A stretch of DNA of 64,000 nucleotides from Lysobacter changpingensis (GCF_017308985.1 NZ_JADWPE010000002.1:558001-622000); one strand, 5' to 3'. Positions 8,382 through 17,092 are shown, counted from the stretch's first letter. The notes: generated by a model from the letters alone, not told the origin. Made by a program: numbers and translations.

Positions 8382-9269
8382 ATGGCGCGATGCGCCGACT
8401 GGACCTTCGACATGCCGTTGCACAGACACGTCATGCCCTGCCCGTTCGCCGCCGACGGCGATGCGCACGCCGCCGATGGCTGGCATTTCATCGCCGGCGG
8501 CGGCGCGGGATCGCTGCAGCTTCCACCCGCCTGGCCGTCGCTCTGGCTGCCGATGCGCGGGCGCCTGTCGATGCAGGCGCAGGACGCACGCTGGACGCTG
8601 ATCGGCGGCCAGGCGCAGCTGTGGCGTGCCGGCGCGCTGTGCATGCAGGCCTCGCGCGACGCACGCTGGTTCGCGTTGACCGCCGCACCGGCGACGTGGA
8701 ACGACGCGTTCGCGAACATGCATGCGGACGCAACGTGCATCGAGGAAGAACCGCTTCCGTGGCGCGGCGATCCGGGCGACGACGTGCACGCCGCCATCGA
8801 ACGACTCGCGGATGACGACGCGGCGCTGGCATCGCTGATCCCCGCATTGATCGGACGCCAGCGCGACGTCGCCGCGTGCCTGCCGCGCTGTCGCGGACGC
8901 ACGCTCGCGCATCGGCGCCAGGCGCTGCTGCGGTTGCTGCATCTTCGCCACCTGATGCAGTGCCATGTCGAGACCGACGACGACGCGGCCATCGACGTAT
9001 CGTGGCTCGCCGCGCGCGCTCACTACTCGCCCGGCCACCTCATCCGCCTGCACCGTGCGGTGTTCGGCGAAACGCCGAGCGATTACTTCACGCGGCTGCG
9101 CCACGCGCGCGCATGGGAACTCGTGCGCGAGACGGACATGCCGGTGGCGACGATCACGCACCGGCTCGGGTTCGAAAGCCAGAGTGCGTTCTGCCGCGCG
9201 TTCAAGCACGCCTTCGGCATGACCGCCACGCAGGCGCGCCGCGGGGAGACCGATGCATGCGCGGCGTGA
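8382..9269 (+). CDS. AraC-family transcriptional regulator
   Basis: About 295 residues. The C-terminal 90 residues hold the two helix-turn-helix units of AraC/XylS proteins: LAARAHYSPGHLIRLHRAVF and, after the linker helix, VATITHRLGFESQSAFCRAFKHAFG. The N-terminal part is a likely effector domain with no clear family motif. The start is uncertain: ATG 8382, GTG 8373 and ATG 8412 are all in frame; 8382 has GGGG just upstream. Its last 13 bases overlap the start of the next membrane-protein gene, so the two are probably translationally coupled. Confidence 0.85.
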   Translation: MARCADWTFDMPLHRHVMPCPFAADGDAHAADGWHFIAGGGAGSLQLPPAWPSLWLPMRGRLSMQAQDARWTLIGGQAQLWRAGALCMQASRDARWFALTAAPATWNDAFANMHADATCIEEEPLPWRGDPGDDVHAAIERLADDDAALASLIPALIGRQRDVAACLPRCRGRTLAHRRQALLRLLHLRHLMQCHVETDDDAAIDVSWLAARAHYSPGHLIRLHRAVFGETPSDYFTRLRHARAWELVRETDMPVATITHRLGFESQSAFCRAFKHAFGMTATQARRGETDACAA

Positions 9270-9772
9270 CGCGGCGCGCCGTGGGCTGGGGCCTGCTCGG
9301 TGGCGTGGTCGCCGGGACGCTCGACATGCTCTACGCCACGGGCTTCTGGACGCTGCATGGCGTGGCATCGCAACGCATCTTCCAGAGCGTCGCGGCGGGC
9401 GCGCTCGGAACCGCTGCGTATGCCGGCGGATGGACGACGGCGATGCTCGGCCTCGCCCTGCATTACCTCATCGCCGCAATGATGGGCCTGGCGTATGCGT
9501 GGGCTGCGCGCGACGCCCCGGCGCTGCGCGACCGCCCGTGGCGCCTTGGCGCGCTGTACGGACTGGTGCTGTACGCGTTCATGACCTTCGTGGTCGTGCC
9601 GCTGTCGGCGTCGCCGCGCAGCGCGACCTTGCCGGTGTCGTGGACCGTGTGCAGCGTGATCGCGCACGTCGCGCTCGTCGGCTGGCCGTGCGCGTGGTTC
9701 GCGCGGCGCGGCTGGGACGGCCGATGGTCGCGAAGACCGGTATCGCACGCATTCGTCGATTCCACGACCTGA
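9257..9772 (+). CDS. Small membrane protein, paralogue of 7657-8175
   Basis: 171 residues, about four membrane helices, with the same landmarks as the 7657 protein (TLDMLYA, RIFQSVAAG, LGALYGLVLYAFMTF, VPLSASPR). The ATG lies inside the last codons of the AraC gene in another frame, giving a 13-base overlap. The C-terminal tail is basic and soluble. Tight coupling with its own regulator suggests that this regulator controls its own operon. Function unknown. Confidence 0.75.
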   Translation: MRGVTRRAVGWGLLGGVVAGTLDMLYATGFWTLHGVASQRIFQSVAAGALGTAAYAGGWTTAMLGLALHYLIAAMMGLAYAWAARDAPALRDRPWRLGALYGLVLYAFMTFVVVPLSASPRSATLPVSWTVCSVIAHVALVGWPCAWFARRGWDGRWSRRPVSHAFVDSTT

Positions 9773-9859
9773 CCGCACTTCCCCCTCGCTCGCGCGCCCG
9801 CATGGAGCACGCGGCGCCGCACCGCGCGCATGCGGCCCGCACATGCATGGAGTCATGCC

Positions 9860-10333
9860 ATGAACGTAGTGAAACCCGCCCTGCTCGCCGTGCTGGCCGC
9901 GAGCGCGATGATGGTCCTGCCGGCGAGCGCCGGCGAATGCAGGAAGATCCACGCGGACCTCGACGAGGTCCAGTCCACCCAGGGCTGCAATCCCGGCCTG
10001 AGCGGCTGCTTCCTCGGCGAAGTCGACGGCAACCACGGCCTGCGCGGCACCACGCACTTCAATTCCGACAGCGCGGTGCAGACGAGCCCGTCGACCTCGC
10101 CGAACTTCATCATCTACAGCGGACCGTTCGAATATCGCACCGGCCGCGGCACCATCGTCGCGCGCGAAACCGGAGCGACGACGCGCGGCAGCGAGGGCGT
10201 GGTGACGGCGTACCAGCAGATCGTGTCGGGCACCGGCGAATTCGCGGGCGTGACGGGCTATTTCTTCGTCAGCGGGCACAAGAGCGGCGGCACCGTCGAC
10301 ACCTTCGTCAACGGTGAAATCTGCGCGCCATGA
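9860..10333 (+). CDS. Secreted protein of unknown function
   Basis: 157 residues with a clear signal peptide (hydrophobic core, cleavage near ASAGEC at about residue 26). The mature part has three early Cys (CRK, GCN, GCF) and one near the end (EIC), which could form two disulfides in the periplasm. The second half (GRGTIVARETG ... VSGTGEFAGVTGYFFVSG) alternates as expected for a small beta-barrel and weakly recalls the allene oxide cyclase-like/dirigent fold, but I would not name a family on this. The ATG follows GGAG. Confidence 0.7.
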   Translation: MNVVKPALLAVLAASAMMVLPASAGECRKIHADLDEVQSTQGCNPGLSGCFLGEVDGNHGLRGTTHFNSDSAVQTSPSTSPNFIIYSGPFEYRTGRGTIVARETGATTRGSEGVVTAYQQIVSGTGEFAGVTGYFFVSGHKSGGTVDTFVNGEICAP

Positions 10334-10341
10334 GCGATCGG

Positions 10342-10373
10342 CCAGCGCCGTTGCCGACGGGCAACGGCGCTGG
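10342..10373 (+). terminator. Strong hairpin after the secreted protein gene
   Basis: Perfect 14-bp stem (CCAGCGCCGTTGCC and its complement) with a four-base loop, nine bases past the stop. There is no T-tract, but the stem is long enough to be the gene's terminator. Confidence 0.55.
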
Positions 10374-10485
10374 ATGCACGGCCTGCGCTGCGGCGGGACC
10401 TGAACGTCGCCGCGCGAAAACAGCGCCACGCAGTGCGTCATTGCGTTCAAAATAGCGCCCTTTCGTGGAGCAGGGCCGGGGACGC

Positions 10486-11931
10486 ATGCGCATTGGAATC
10501 GACTTCGGCACCAGCTATTCGGCGGCCGGCGCGGTCGTGGACGGCCAGGTGCAGCTGATCCGCTTCGGCGATGCGCGGCAGTTCCGCACGACCGTGTTCT
10601 TCCCGCAGCGCCTGCCGGACGTGCATCAGTTCGAACTGACCGACGCACTGCAGGAACAGGCCCGGCAGTGGGCGGCCACCGCGAAGAGCGGGCAGACGCG
10701 CGAGATCGCGCGACTGGACGCGCTGCGACGCGACGCGATGAACCAGCCCGCGCACCGGCGCGCCGAGGCGCTGGCGCAGATCCCGACCCTGCGCAGGCGC
10801 AGCGACGACGAGCTCTGGCGCGCGGCCGTCGCCGCGGTGCGTCGCGACTGGGCCGCCACGCAGGTGCGCGAGGCGATGGAAGCGAAGGCCGACGTCGGCA
10901 ACGCGCTGTACGGCGATGAGGCCGTCGATGCGTTCCTGTCGGCCGGCGAAGGCCATCTCGTCGTTTCGCCCAAGTCGATGCTCGGCTACAAGCTGGAAGC
11001 GCACGCGCGCGACGTGCTGCTCGGCATCGCCACGCACATCCTGCGTCACATCCGCATCACCGCATCGGAGCAGCTCGGGACCGACGTGCGCGCCGCGGTG
11101 CTCGGCCGGCCCGTGCAGTTCCGCAGTTCGATGAAGGAAGCCGGTGGCGTGCAGGCGCTGGAAATCCTGACGGATGCCGCCAATGCCGCCGGCTTCGAGG
11201 ACGTGAGCTTCCTCGAGGAACCGTCCGCGGCCGCCTACGGTTATCACCGCAGCGTCGATCGTCCGCGCCGCACGATGATCCTCGACATCGGCGGCGGCAC
11301 GACCGACATGGCGTTGGCCGACGTCGGCGGCGATGCACCGGTGCCGGTGATCCGCGGGTCGTGGGGCCAGCCGGTGGGCGGCACCGACGTGGACCTGGAA
11401 CTGAGCCTGCGCGGGGTGATGCCGGTCTTCGGCAAGGGGGTCACGCCGACGCCGGTGCATCGCTACTCCGAGGCGTCGCACGTGCAGGACCTGCAGCGCC
11501 AGGCGAGTTTCCGCGCCGCGAACTTCGACGACGTCGCATCGCCGTATCGCGAGCGCCTTCATGCGCTGAAGCGATCCGGCCACACCGTGCGTCTGAACCG
11601 CGCGGTGGAGCGCGCCAAGATCGAGCTCGGCGAGCAGGCCAGCGTCACGCTGGAACTCGACTACATCGAGGACCACCTGCGTTGCACGATCGACCAGGCG
11701 CGCCTGCACGAGGCCGCGCAGCGGCCGTTCCTGTTCCAGCTGCGCGAGCTGATGCACGCGGCGAAGGGCGGTGCCGCGCAGGCGCCCGAGGTGGTGTATC
11801 TCACCGGCGGCATGTCGCGTTCGCCGTACGTGCCTGCGCTGGCGGCGGAAGTATTCCCCGATGCGCGGATCGTGCGCGGCGACGCATCGCTCGGCGTGGT
11901 GACCGGACTGGCGCACGCAGCGGCGGCATAG
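10486..11931 (+). CDS. Hsp70-family ATPase, YegD-like
   Basis: 481 residues. It carries the actin/Hsp70 nucleotide-binding signatures: phosphate-1 GIDFGTSYSAAG at the N-terminus, phosphate-2 ILDIGGGTTDMAL in the middle and the adenosine motif YLTGGMSRSPYVPAL near the C-terminus. The protein stops soon after the ATPase domain, so there is no canonical substrate-binding domain, as in E. coli YegD. The ATG follows GGGG. No dnaJ or grpE is nearby, so it is not a stress operon member here. Biological role of this subfamily is not established. Confidence 0.85.
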   Translation: MRIGIDFGTSYSAAGAVVDGQVQLIRFGDARQFRTTVFFPQRLPDVHQFELTDALQEQARQWAATAKSGQTREIARLDALRRDAMNQPAHRRAEALAQIPTLRRRSDDELWRAAVAAVRRDWAATQVREAMEAKADVGNALYGDEAVDAFLSAGEGHLVVSPKSMLGYKLEAHARDVLLGIATHILRHIRITASEQLGTDVRAAVLGRPVQFRSSMKEAGGVQALEILTDAANAAGFEDVSFLEEPSAAAYGYHRSVDRPRRTMILDIGGGTTDMALADVGGDAPVPVIRGSWGQPVGGTDVDLELSLRGVMPVFGKGVTPTPVHRYSEASHVQDLQRQASFRAANFDDVASPYRERLHALKRSGHTVRLNRAVERAKIELGEQASVTLELDYIEDHLRCTIDQARLHEAAQRPFLFQLRELMHAAKGGAAQAPEVVYLTGGMSRSPYVPALAAEVFPDARIVRGDASLGVVTGLAHAAAA

Positions 11932-11941
11932 TGCCTGCAAC

Positions 11942-11972
11942 GTCCGCCGCTCCTGCAAGGAGAGCGGCGGAC
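11942..11972. terminator. Bidirectional terminator between the Hsp70-like gene and pntB
   Basis: 11-bp perfect stem GTCCGCCGCTC/GAGCGGCGGAC with a nine-base loop, in the 51-bp gap between two convergent genes. Confidence 0.6.
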
Positions 11973-11982
11973 ATTGGCGTCG

Positions 11983-13389
11983 TCAGTGTCCGCCGCCGTC
12001 GAGCGTCTTCAGCTCGCTCACCAGCGCGCTCGCCATTTCCGCCCCATCGCCGTAGAGCATGCGCGTGTTGTCCTGGTAGAACAGCGCATTCTCGATGCCG
12101 GCGAAGCCCGTGCCCTTGCCGCGCTTGATCACGATGGTGTTCTTCGAATTGGCGACGTCGAGGATCGGCATGCCGTAGATCGGCGAGGCCGGATCGGTCT
12201 TCGCCACCGGATTCACCACGTCGTTCGCGCCGATCACCAGCGACACGTCGGTGTTGGGGAATTCCGGGTTGATGTCGTCCATGTCGGCGATGAGGTCGTA
12301 GGGCACGCCGGCCTCGGCGAGCAGCACGTTCATGTGACCGGGCATGCGTCCGGCGACGGGATGGATGGCGAACTTCACCTTCACCCCGCGCTCCATCAGC
12401 TTCTGCGTGAGTTCCCAGATCTTGTGCTGCGCCTGCGCCACGGCCATGCCGTAGCCGGGCACGATCACCACGCGCTCGGCGTAGGCCATCATCGCCGCGA
12501 CGTCGCCGGCTTCGATGGGCTTCTGCGAACCCGTGATCGCGTCCTGCGCCTGCCCGCCGCCGCCGAAGTTGGAGAACAGCACGTTGCGGATCGGCCGGTT
12601 CATCGCCTTGGCCATCAGCTGCGTGAGCAGCGTGCCCGCCGCGCCGACCATGGTGCCGGCGATGATCAGCGCCTCGTTGCCCAGCACGTAGCCCTCGAAT
12701 GCGACCGCAAGACCGGTGAGCGCGTTGTAGAGCGAGATCACCACCGGCATGTCGGCGCCGCCGATGGGCAGCGTCATCAGCACGCCCAGCGCGAGCGCCA
12801 GCACGAAGAAGCCGACGATCGCCGGCACGCTGAGCGAATGCACGACGATGCCGCCGAGCACCAGCATCGCGACGAATACCGCGAGGTTGAACAGCTGTTG
12901 TCCCGGGAAAACGACGCGCTTGTCGAGGCGGCCGTCGAGCTTGGCCCACGCGACGATCGAACCCGACAGCGAGATAGCGCCGATCGCCGCGCCGATCACC
13001 GCCAGCACCAGCGCCGTCGGCGACGGTGCCTGCCCGACGGACGCGAAACGCAGCAGTTCCACCGCGCCGATCGCCGCCGCCGAGCCGCCGCCCATGCCGT
13101 TGTAGAGCGCGACCATCTGCGGCATGTCGGTGATGGCGACCTTCCTGCCGGAGATCCACGCGGCTGCGGTACCGATCACCAGCGCGGTCACGATCAGCGG
13201 CAGGTTGTGCAGTCCGGGGAGCAGGAACGTGGCGGCAGTGGCGATCACCATGCCCAGGCCCGCCCAGCGGATGCCGCTGCGCGCGGTCACCGGCGAGGCC
13301 ATGCGTTGCAGGCCCAGCAGGAACAGCGTGGCGGCGACGAAGTAGCTGGCGGAAGCGACCCAGACGAGCACGTTCGCCGTGGCGCTCAT
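11983..13389 (-). CDS. pntB: NAD(P) transhydrogenase subunit beta
   Basis: 468 residues. The N-terminal two thirds are membrane helices of domain II; the C-terminal 180 residues are the NADP(H)-binding domain III with VPGYGMAVAQAQH and the late motif VIGANDVVNPVAK. Together with the alpha subunits it couples proton translocation to hydride transfer between NADH and NADP+. Its ATG overlaps the pntA2 stop as ATGA, so the two are translationally coupled. The alpha-1 subunit is not in this operon but at 15542 on the other strand. Confidence 0.95.
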   Translation of the reverse strand: MSATANVLVWVASASYFVAATLFLLGLQRMASPVTARSGIRWAGLGMVIATAATFLLPGLHNLPLIVTALVIGTAAAWISGRKVAITDMPQMVALYNGMGGGSAAAIGAVELLRFASVGQAPSPTALVLAVIGAAIGAISLSGSIVAWAKLDGRLDKRVVFPGQQLFNLAVFVAMLVLGGIVVHSLSVPAIVGFFVLALALGVLMTLPIGGADMPVVISLYNALTGLAVAFEGYVLGNEALIIAGTMVGAAGTLLTQLMAKAMNRPIRNVLFSNFGGGGQAQDAITGSQKPIEAGDVAAMMAYAERVVIVPGYGMAVAQAQHKIWELTQKLMERGVKVKFAIHPVAGRMPGHMNVLLAEAGVPYDLIADMDDINPEFPNTDVSLVIGANDVVNPVAKTDPASPIYGMPILDVANSKNTIVIKRGKGTGFAGIENALFYQDNTRMLYGDGAEMASALVSELKTLDGGGH

Positions 13390-13688
13390 GCCTTGCCTCC
13401 GGGCTTCCGGCTCGACTTGAACATCTCCAGCATCCGCTCGGTCACCACGTAACCGCCCGCCGCGTTGCCCGCGCCGAGCAGCACGGCGAGGAAGCCGATG
13501 GCCTTCTCCAGCGTGGTGTCGGCATGGCCGAGCACCACCATCGCGCCGATCAGCACGATGCCGTGGATGAAGTTGGAACCCGACATCAGCGGCGTGTGCA
13601 GGATCACCGGCACGCGCGAGATGATCACGTGGCCGGCGATGGCCGCCAGCATGAAGATGTACAGCGCCACGAACCCGTCGCCCATCAT
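13386..13688 (-). CDS. pntA2: NAD(P) transhydrogenase subunit alpha part 2
   Basis: 100 residues with three membrane helices, the small membrane part of the alpha subunit (SGSNFIHGIVLIGAM, VLLGAGNAAGGYVVTERML). In three-subunit transhydrogenases this is a separate polypeptide that joins PntA1 and PntB. Two adjacent ATGs (13688 and 13685) follow a GGATGGGGATGG run and are equivalent. Stop and pntB start share four bases. Confidence 0.92.
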   Translation of the reverse strand: MMGDGFVALYIFMLAAIAGHVIISRVPVILHTPLMSGSNFIHGIVLIGAMVVLGHADTTLEKAIGFLAVLLGAGNAAGGYVVTERMLEMFKSSRKPGGKA

Positions 13689-13886
13689 CCATCCCCATCC
13701 AGTTGTCGTCGGCATCATAACCGCGGATGAATGCGGCGCCAGTCGTGTCAACCGGCCCGGCGCCGGGGCGTTCCCCTTCCCGCAAGGCCACCCGGGCCGA
13801 CACGAGGAAGGACCGCGACGCATGACCGCATCGACCATCGCCCCGCGTGCCGGGACCGCTGGCGTCGGCATCGCCCCGGACCCCGT

Positions 13887-14513
13887 ATGCTCCGACGCGT
13901 GAACCGCGAAACCGAAGACGACGCGCCGTCCGCTTCCGCGGCGGACGCACACGCACAGGCAGTGTCCGCGCCGGGCGCGGCGCCCGACGCCGCGCCGGAA
14001 CGGCTGCCGGCGTCGCTGGAGGAATTCCTCGCCGGCATCGGCACGCGCGCGTTCCGTTTCGCCGAGCTCGGCCTGCGCAATCGCGACGACGCGCTAGACG
14101 CGGTGCAGGACGCGATGATGAAGATGCTCGTCTACCGCGAGCGCCCGGCGCCGGAATGGACGCCGCTGTTCTGGAGCATCCTGCGCAGCCGCATCGTCGA
14201 CGTGCAGCGGCGCCGCACCTTCCGCCTGCGCTGGCTGATGCCGACGCCGGAGCGCGAGGACAGCGCGCTGGACTGGGCCGACGACGCGCCCGATCCCTCG
14301 CGCGCCCACGAGGGGCGCGAGGCCTACGGCAAGCTCGCCGATGCGCTGGGCACGCTGCCGGCCCGGCAACGCGAGGCGTTCACGCTGCGCGTGCTGGAGG
14401 AACTCGACGTCGCCACGACCGCGCGGGCGATGGGATGCAGCGAAGGCGCGGTGAAGACCCATCTGTCGCGCGCACGCGAAGCGCTGCAGCGGCAACTGGA
14501 GGATTGGCGATGA
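13887..14513 (+). CDS. ECF-type RNA polymerase sigma factor
   Basis: 208 residues. A variable 45-residue N-terminus is followed by sigma region 2 (ALDAVQDAMMKMLVY, PLFWSILRSRIVDVQRR) and region 4 (LPARQREAFTLRVLEEL ... CSEGAVKTHLSRAREAL). The length suits the ECF class. It overlaps the next gene by four bases (ATGA) and heads a three-gene operon. Start could also be GTG 13899; both give the same core. A sigma-factor-like promoter pair is discussed in the findings. Confidence 0.9.
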   Translation: MLRRVNRETEDDAPSASAADAHAQAVSAPGAAPDAAPERLPASLEEFLAGIGTRAFRFAELGLRNRDDALDAVQDAMMKMLVYRERPAPEWTPLFWSILRSRIVDVQRRRTFRLRWLMPTPEREDSALDWADDAPDPSRAHEGREAYGKLADALGTLPARQREAFTLRVLEELDVATTARAMGCSEGAVKTHLSRAREALQRQLEDWR

Positions 14514-14953
14514 CACGCGAGCACGACCCCATGACCCCACACGGCGGGACCACCCACGACGACCGCTTCGACCAGGCCATGCGCGAGCTGCACGCGCAGG
14601 CCGTCACGCAGGTGTCCTCCGCCACCCGCGCGCGCCTGCGCGTGGCCCGCAACGCCGCTGCCCGGCCGGCCGTGCCGCGTGCGCGGCTCCATGGGGGCAA
14701 GGCCGGTTGGGGCGCGGGCAACTGGATGCTCGGCAGCGGCCTCGCCGCGGTGTTCGCGGTGGCGATCGGCCTGCAGTTGCGGCCGTCGCAGGCGCCCGTG
14801 CCCACCGCCGCACCGCCGGCCGTGGCGGTCGCGACGACCGAACCCGCGATCGCCTTCGACGCCGATACCGCCGTCGCGGCGCTCGACGAAAACCCCGACC
14901 TGTACCTGTGGCTCGCGTCCAACAGCGACGCCGTGCCTGCCCTGGAGCCGTGA
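14510..14953 (+). CDS. Probable anti-sigma factor, single-pass membrane protein
   Basis: 147 residues: a soluble N-terminal 65 residues rich in Ala and Arg, one membrane helix (about 68-90) and a short periplasmic tail with VAALDENPDLYLWLAS. I see no zinc-finger anti-sigma motif. The call rests on position (ATGA overlap with the sigma gene, GGAGGATT ahead of its ATG) and on the membrane topology. In many xanthomonads the gene after such a sigma factor is annotated only as a hypothetical protein. Confidence 0.6.
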   Translation: MTREHDPMTPHGGTTHDDRFDQAMRELHAQAVTQVSSATRARLRVARNAAARPAVPRARLHGGKAGWGAGNWMLGSGLAAVFAVAIGLQLRPSQAPVPTAAPPAVAVATTEPAIAFDADTAVAALDENPDLYLWLASNSDAVPALEP

Positions 14954-14954
14954 C

Positions 14955-15410
14955 ATGCGCATCGCCCTGACGTCCCTCGCCTTCGCACTGCTGATCGCCA
15001 GCGCGCCGGTGCTGGCCGCCGATCCGCCGGCAGCCCCGGCCAATCCGCTGCCCGCATGGGAGCAGCTGACGCCGGCGCAGCGCGACACCCTGCTCGCGCC
15101 GATCCGCGATCGCTGGAACGCCCAACCCGACGAACGCGCGCGCATGCTCGAACGCGCCCAGCGCTGGCAGCAGATGACGCCCGAACAGCGCAAGCGCGCG
15201 CGCCATGGCATGCAGCGCTGGGAAAGCATGAGTCCCGAGCAGCGCGAGCAGACCCGCGCGCTGTTCGCGAAGATGCGCACGCTCGACGAACCCCAGCGCA
15301 AGGCGCTCAAGGTGAAGTGGCGCGCGATGTCGCCGGAGGAACGCCGGGTCTGGGTGCAGGCCAACCCGGCGCCGGCCGACATGCCGCCGGGGCCGCCGCC
15401 GCGGGATTGA
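14955..15410 (+). CDS. Periplasmic DUF3106 protein
   Basis: 151 residues. Signal peptide (cleavage near VLAADPP, residue 21), then a highly charged helical domain with repeated WxxMxPEQR-type units (WEQLTPAQRD, WQQMTPEQRKR, WESMSPEQREQ, WRAMSPEERR), the hallmark of DUF3106, and a Pro-rich end. It starts one base after the preceding stop, so it belongs to the sigma factor operon. By analogy to other helical repeat proteins it may sense envelope state, but that is inference. Confidence 0.85.
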   Translation: MRIALTSLAFALLIASAPVLAADPPAAPANPLPAWEQLTPAQRDTLLAPIRDRWNAQPDERARMLERAQRWQQMTPEQRKRARHGMQRWESMSPEQREQTRALFAKMRTLDEPQRKALKVKWRAMSPEERRVWVQANPAPADMPPGPPPRD

Positions 15411-15446
15411 TCGCGCGTCGCCGAGGCTTCCCGCATCCCGCCCCCT

Positions 15447-15462
15447 CCCGGCTACAGCCGGG
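15447..15462 (+). terminator. Weak hairpin after the DUF3106 gene
   Basis: Stem CCCGGC/GCCGGG with a TACA loop, 36 bp past the stop. Possible operon terminator; no T-run. The remainder of the 131-bp gap must hold the pntA1 promoter, not recognised. Confidence 0.35.
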
Positions 15463-15541
15463 ACCCGCATCCGCAGCCGGTCGCACCCCGCATCCCGGAA
15501 CCTTCCGCTACGATGCGGAAAAACCGGCATGGGGAGCAACG

Positions 15542-16681
15542 ATGGCGGGCATCACCATTGGCGTGGCGGGCGAGACCGCACGCGGCGAGCGCCGCGTTGC
15601 ACTGACGCCCGAAACCTGCAGGAAACTCGTCGCCCTCGGCGCGCGCGTACGCGTGCAGCGCGGCGCTGGCCTGCGTTCGGCCTTCACCGACGACGCCTAT
15701 GCCGAGGCCGGCGCGGAGCTGGTCGACACCGCCGCCGATGCGCTGCGCGAAGCCGACGTCGTGCTCTGCGTGCAACCGCCTTCCTCGCCGACGCTGATGA
15801 GCCTGCGCAAGGGCGCGGCGATCGTCGGCCTGCTCGCGCCGCAGGCCGATGCCGCGCGCGGCGAGGCGATTAACGCGCGCAACCTCATCGCCTTCCCGCT
15901 CGAACGCCTGCCGCGCACCACGCGTGCGCAGGCGATGGACGTGCTCAGCTCGCAGGCGGGCATGGCCGGCTACAAGGCGGTGCTGATCGCCGCGCAGCTC
16001 GCCCCGCGCTTCTTCCCGATGCTGACCACCGCCGCCGGCACGATCCGGCCGTCGAAGGTGCTGATCGTCGGCGCGGGTGTGGCGGGTTTGCAGGCGATCG
16101 CCACCGCCAAGCGCCTGGGCGCGCAGGTCGAAGGCTTCGACGTGCGACCGGAAACGCGCGAGCAGATCGAATCGCTGGGCGGACGCTTCCTCGATCTCGG
16201 CGTCAGCGCCGCGGGCGAAGGCGGCTACGCGCGCGCGCTCACCGACGAGGAACGCGCCGAGCAGCAGCGCCGTCTCGCCGAACACCTGAAGAACGTGGAC
16301 GCCATCGTCTGCACCGCCGCGGTGCCGGGCCGACCCGCGCCGAAGATCGTCACCGCCGCGATGGTCGCGGGCATGCGTCCGGGCAGCGTCATCGTCGACC
16401 TCGCCGCGGAAACCGGCGGCAACTGCGAACTCACCCGTCCGGGCGAGACGATCGACATCGGCGGCGTGACCGTCGCCGGACCGCTCGACCTGGCGAGCAT
16501 GGGCGCGGTGCACGCCAGCGAGATGTACGCGCGCAACGTGCTGAATTTCGTGAACCTGTTCGTGACCGGCGACGCCTCTCGCGAAGGGCGGCTGGCCCTG
16601 GACTGGGGCGACGAACTGCTGGCGAAGACGGTGTGGCCGGAGCGGGTGGTTGCGGCTGCGGTGGCTGCGGCTGCGACGTAG
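15542..16681 (+). CDS. pntA1: NAD(P) transhydrogenase subunit alpha part 1
   Basis: 379 residues: the NAD(H)-binding domain I (alanine dehydrogenase/PNT fold) with the Rossmann motif VLIVGAGVAGLQAI about residue 168 and RPSKVLIVG before it; ITIGVAGET and RRVALTPET at the N-terminus are typical. It lacks the membrane part, which is the separate pntA2. In related genomes the three genes usually form one operon pntA1-pntA2-pntB; here this gene is on the opposite strand 1.85 kb from pntA2 with the sigma operon in between. The last 12 residues are an unusual Ala-rich tail. Confidence 0.95.
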   Translation: MAGITIGVAGETARGERRVALTPETCRKLVALGARVRVQRGAGLRSAFTDDAYAEAGAELVDTAADALREADVVLCVQPPSSPTLMSLRKGAAIVGLLAPQADAARGEAINARNLIAFPLERLPRTTRAQAMDVLSSQAGMAGYKAVLIAAQLAPRFFPMLTTAAGTIRPSKVLIVGAGVAGLQAIATAKRLGAQVEGFDVRPETREQIESLGGRFLDLGVSAAGEGGYARALTDEERAEQQRRLAEHLKNVDAIVCTAAVPGRPAPKIVTAAMVAGMRPGSVIVDLAAETGGNCELTRPGETIDIGGVTVAGPLDLASMGAVHASEMYARNVLNFVNLFVTGDASREGRLALDWGDELLAKTVWPERVVAAAVAAAAT

Positions 16682-16843
16682 GGCGAGGCTGGTTCGGCTG
16701 GGGTTGCCGGTCATTCGAGCGAAGGCGGTCGGCTTGGGCCGCCTGCGTGGCAATGACGATCAGACGTGGCAACGCAGCAACGGGGGTCGAGGCGTCGCGA
16801 TGTTGCGATGGAAGTTGCGCGTGCGCATGCGTCGCGGCTGATG

Positions 16844-16924
16844 TTGTAGCCCGGGTAAGCGAAGCGCACCCGGGAACGCGGCCGCCTCTCCAACCCGGGT
16901 GCGCTTCGCTTACCCGGGCTACAA
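16844..16924. repeat. 80-bp palindromic repeat, copy 1 (perfect arms)
   Basis: Left arm 16844-16874 begins TTGTAGCCCGGGTAAGCGAA; right arm 16894-16924 is its exact 31-base reverse complement; 19-base spacer. The structure fits a REPIN/MITE-like mobile palindrome. It lies between two convergent genes. Confidence 0.9.
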
Positions 16925-16980
16925 AAGAAAATCGTCGTCCCGGAACATCGCCGCCCGAAACACCGTCATCCCAGAACATC

Positions 16981-17074
16981 GTCATCCCGGCGAAGGCCGG
17001 GACCAGACCCGCAACGCACGGGCACTCCTGCACCGGCAAACCACGTCACCGTCATTCCAGCGAAAGCTGGAGCC
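16981..17074. repeat. Two copies of a 24-bp hairpin repeat
   Basis: 16981-17004 (GTCATCCCGGCGAAGGCCGG...) and 17051-17074 (GTCATTCCAGCGAAAGCTGG...). Each is an imperfect hairpin with a GAA loop and a GTCAT lead. The same unit recurs at 25506, 25541, 48525 and 48595. Confidence 0.75.
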
Positions 17075-17092
17075 ATTTTGTTGTTGCTGATG

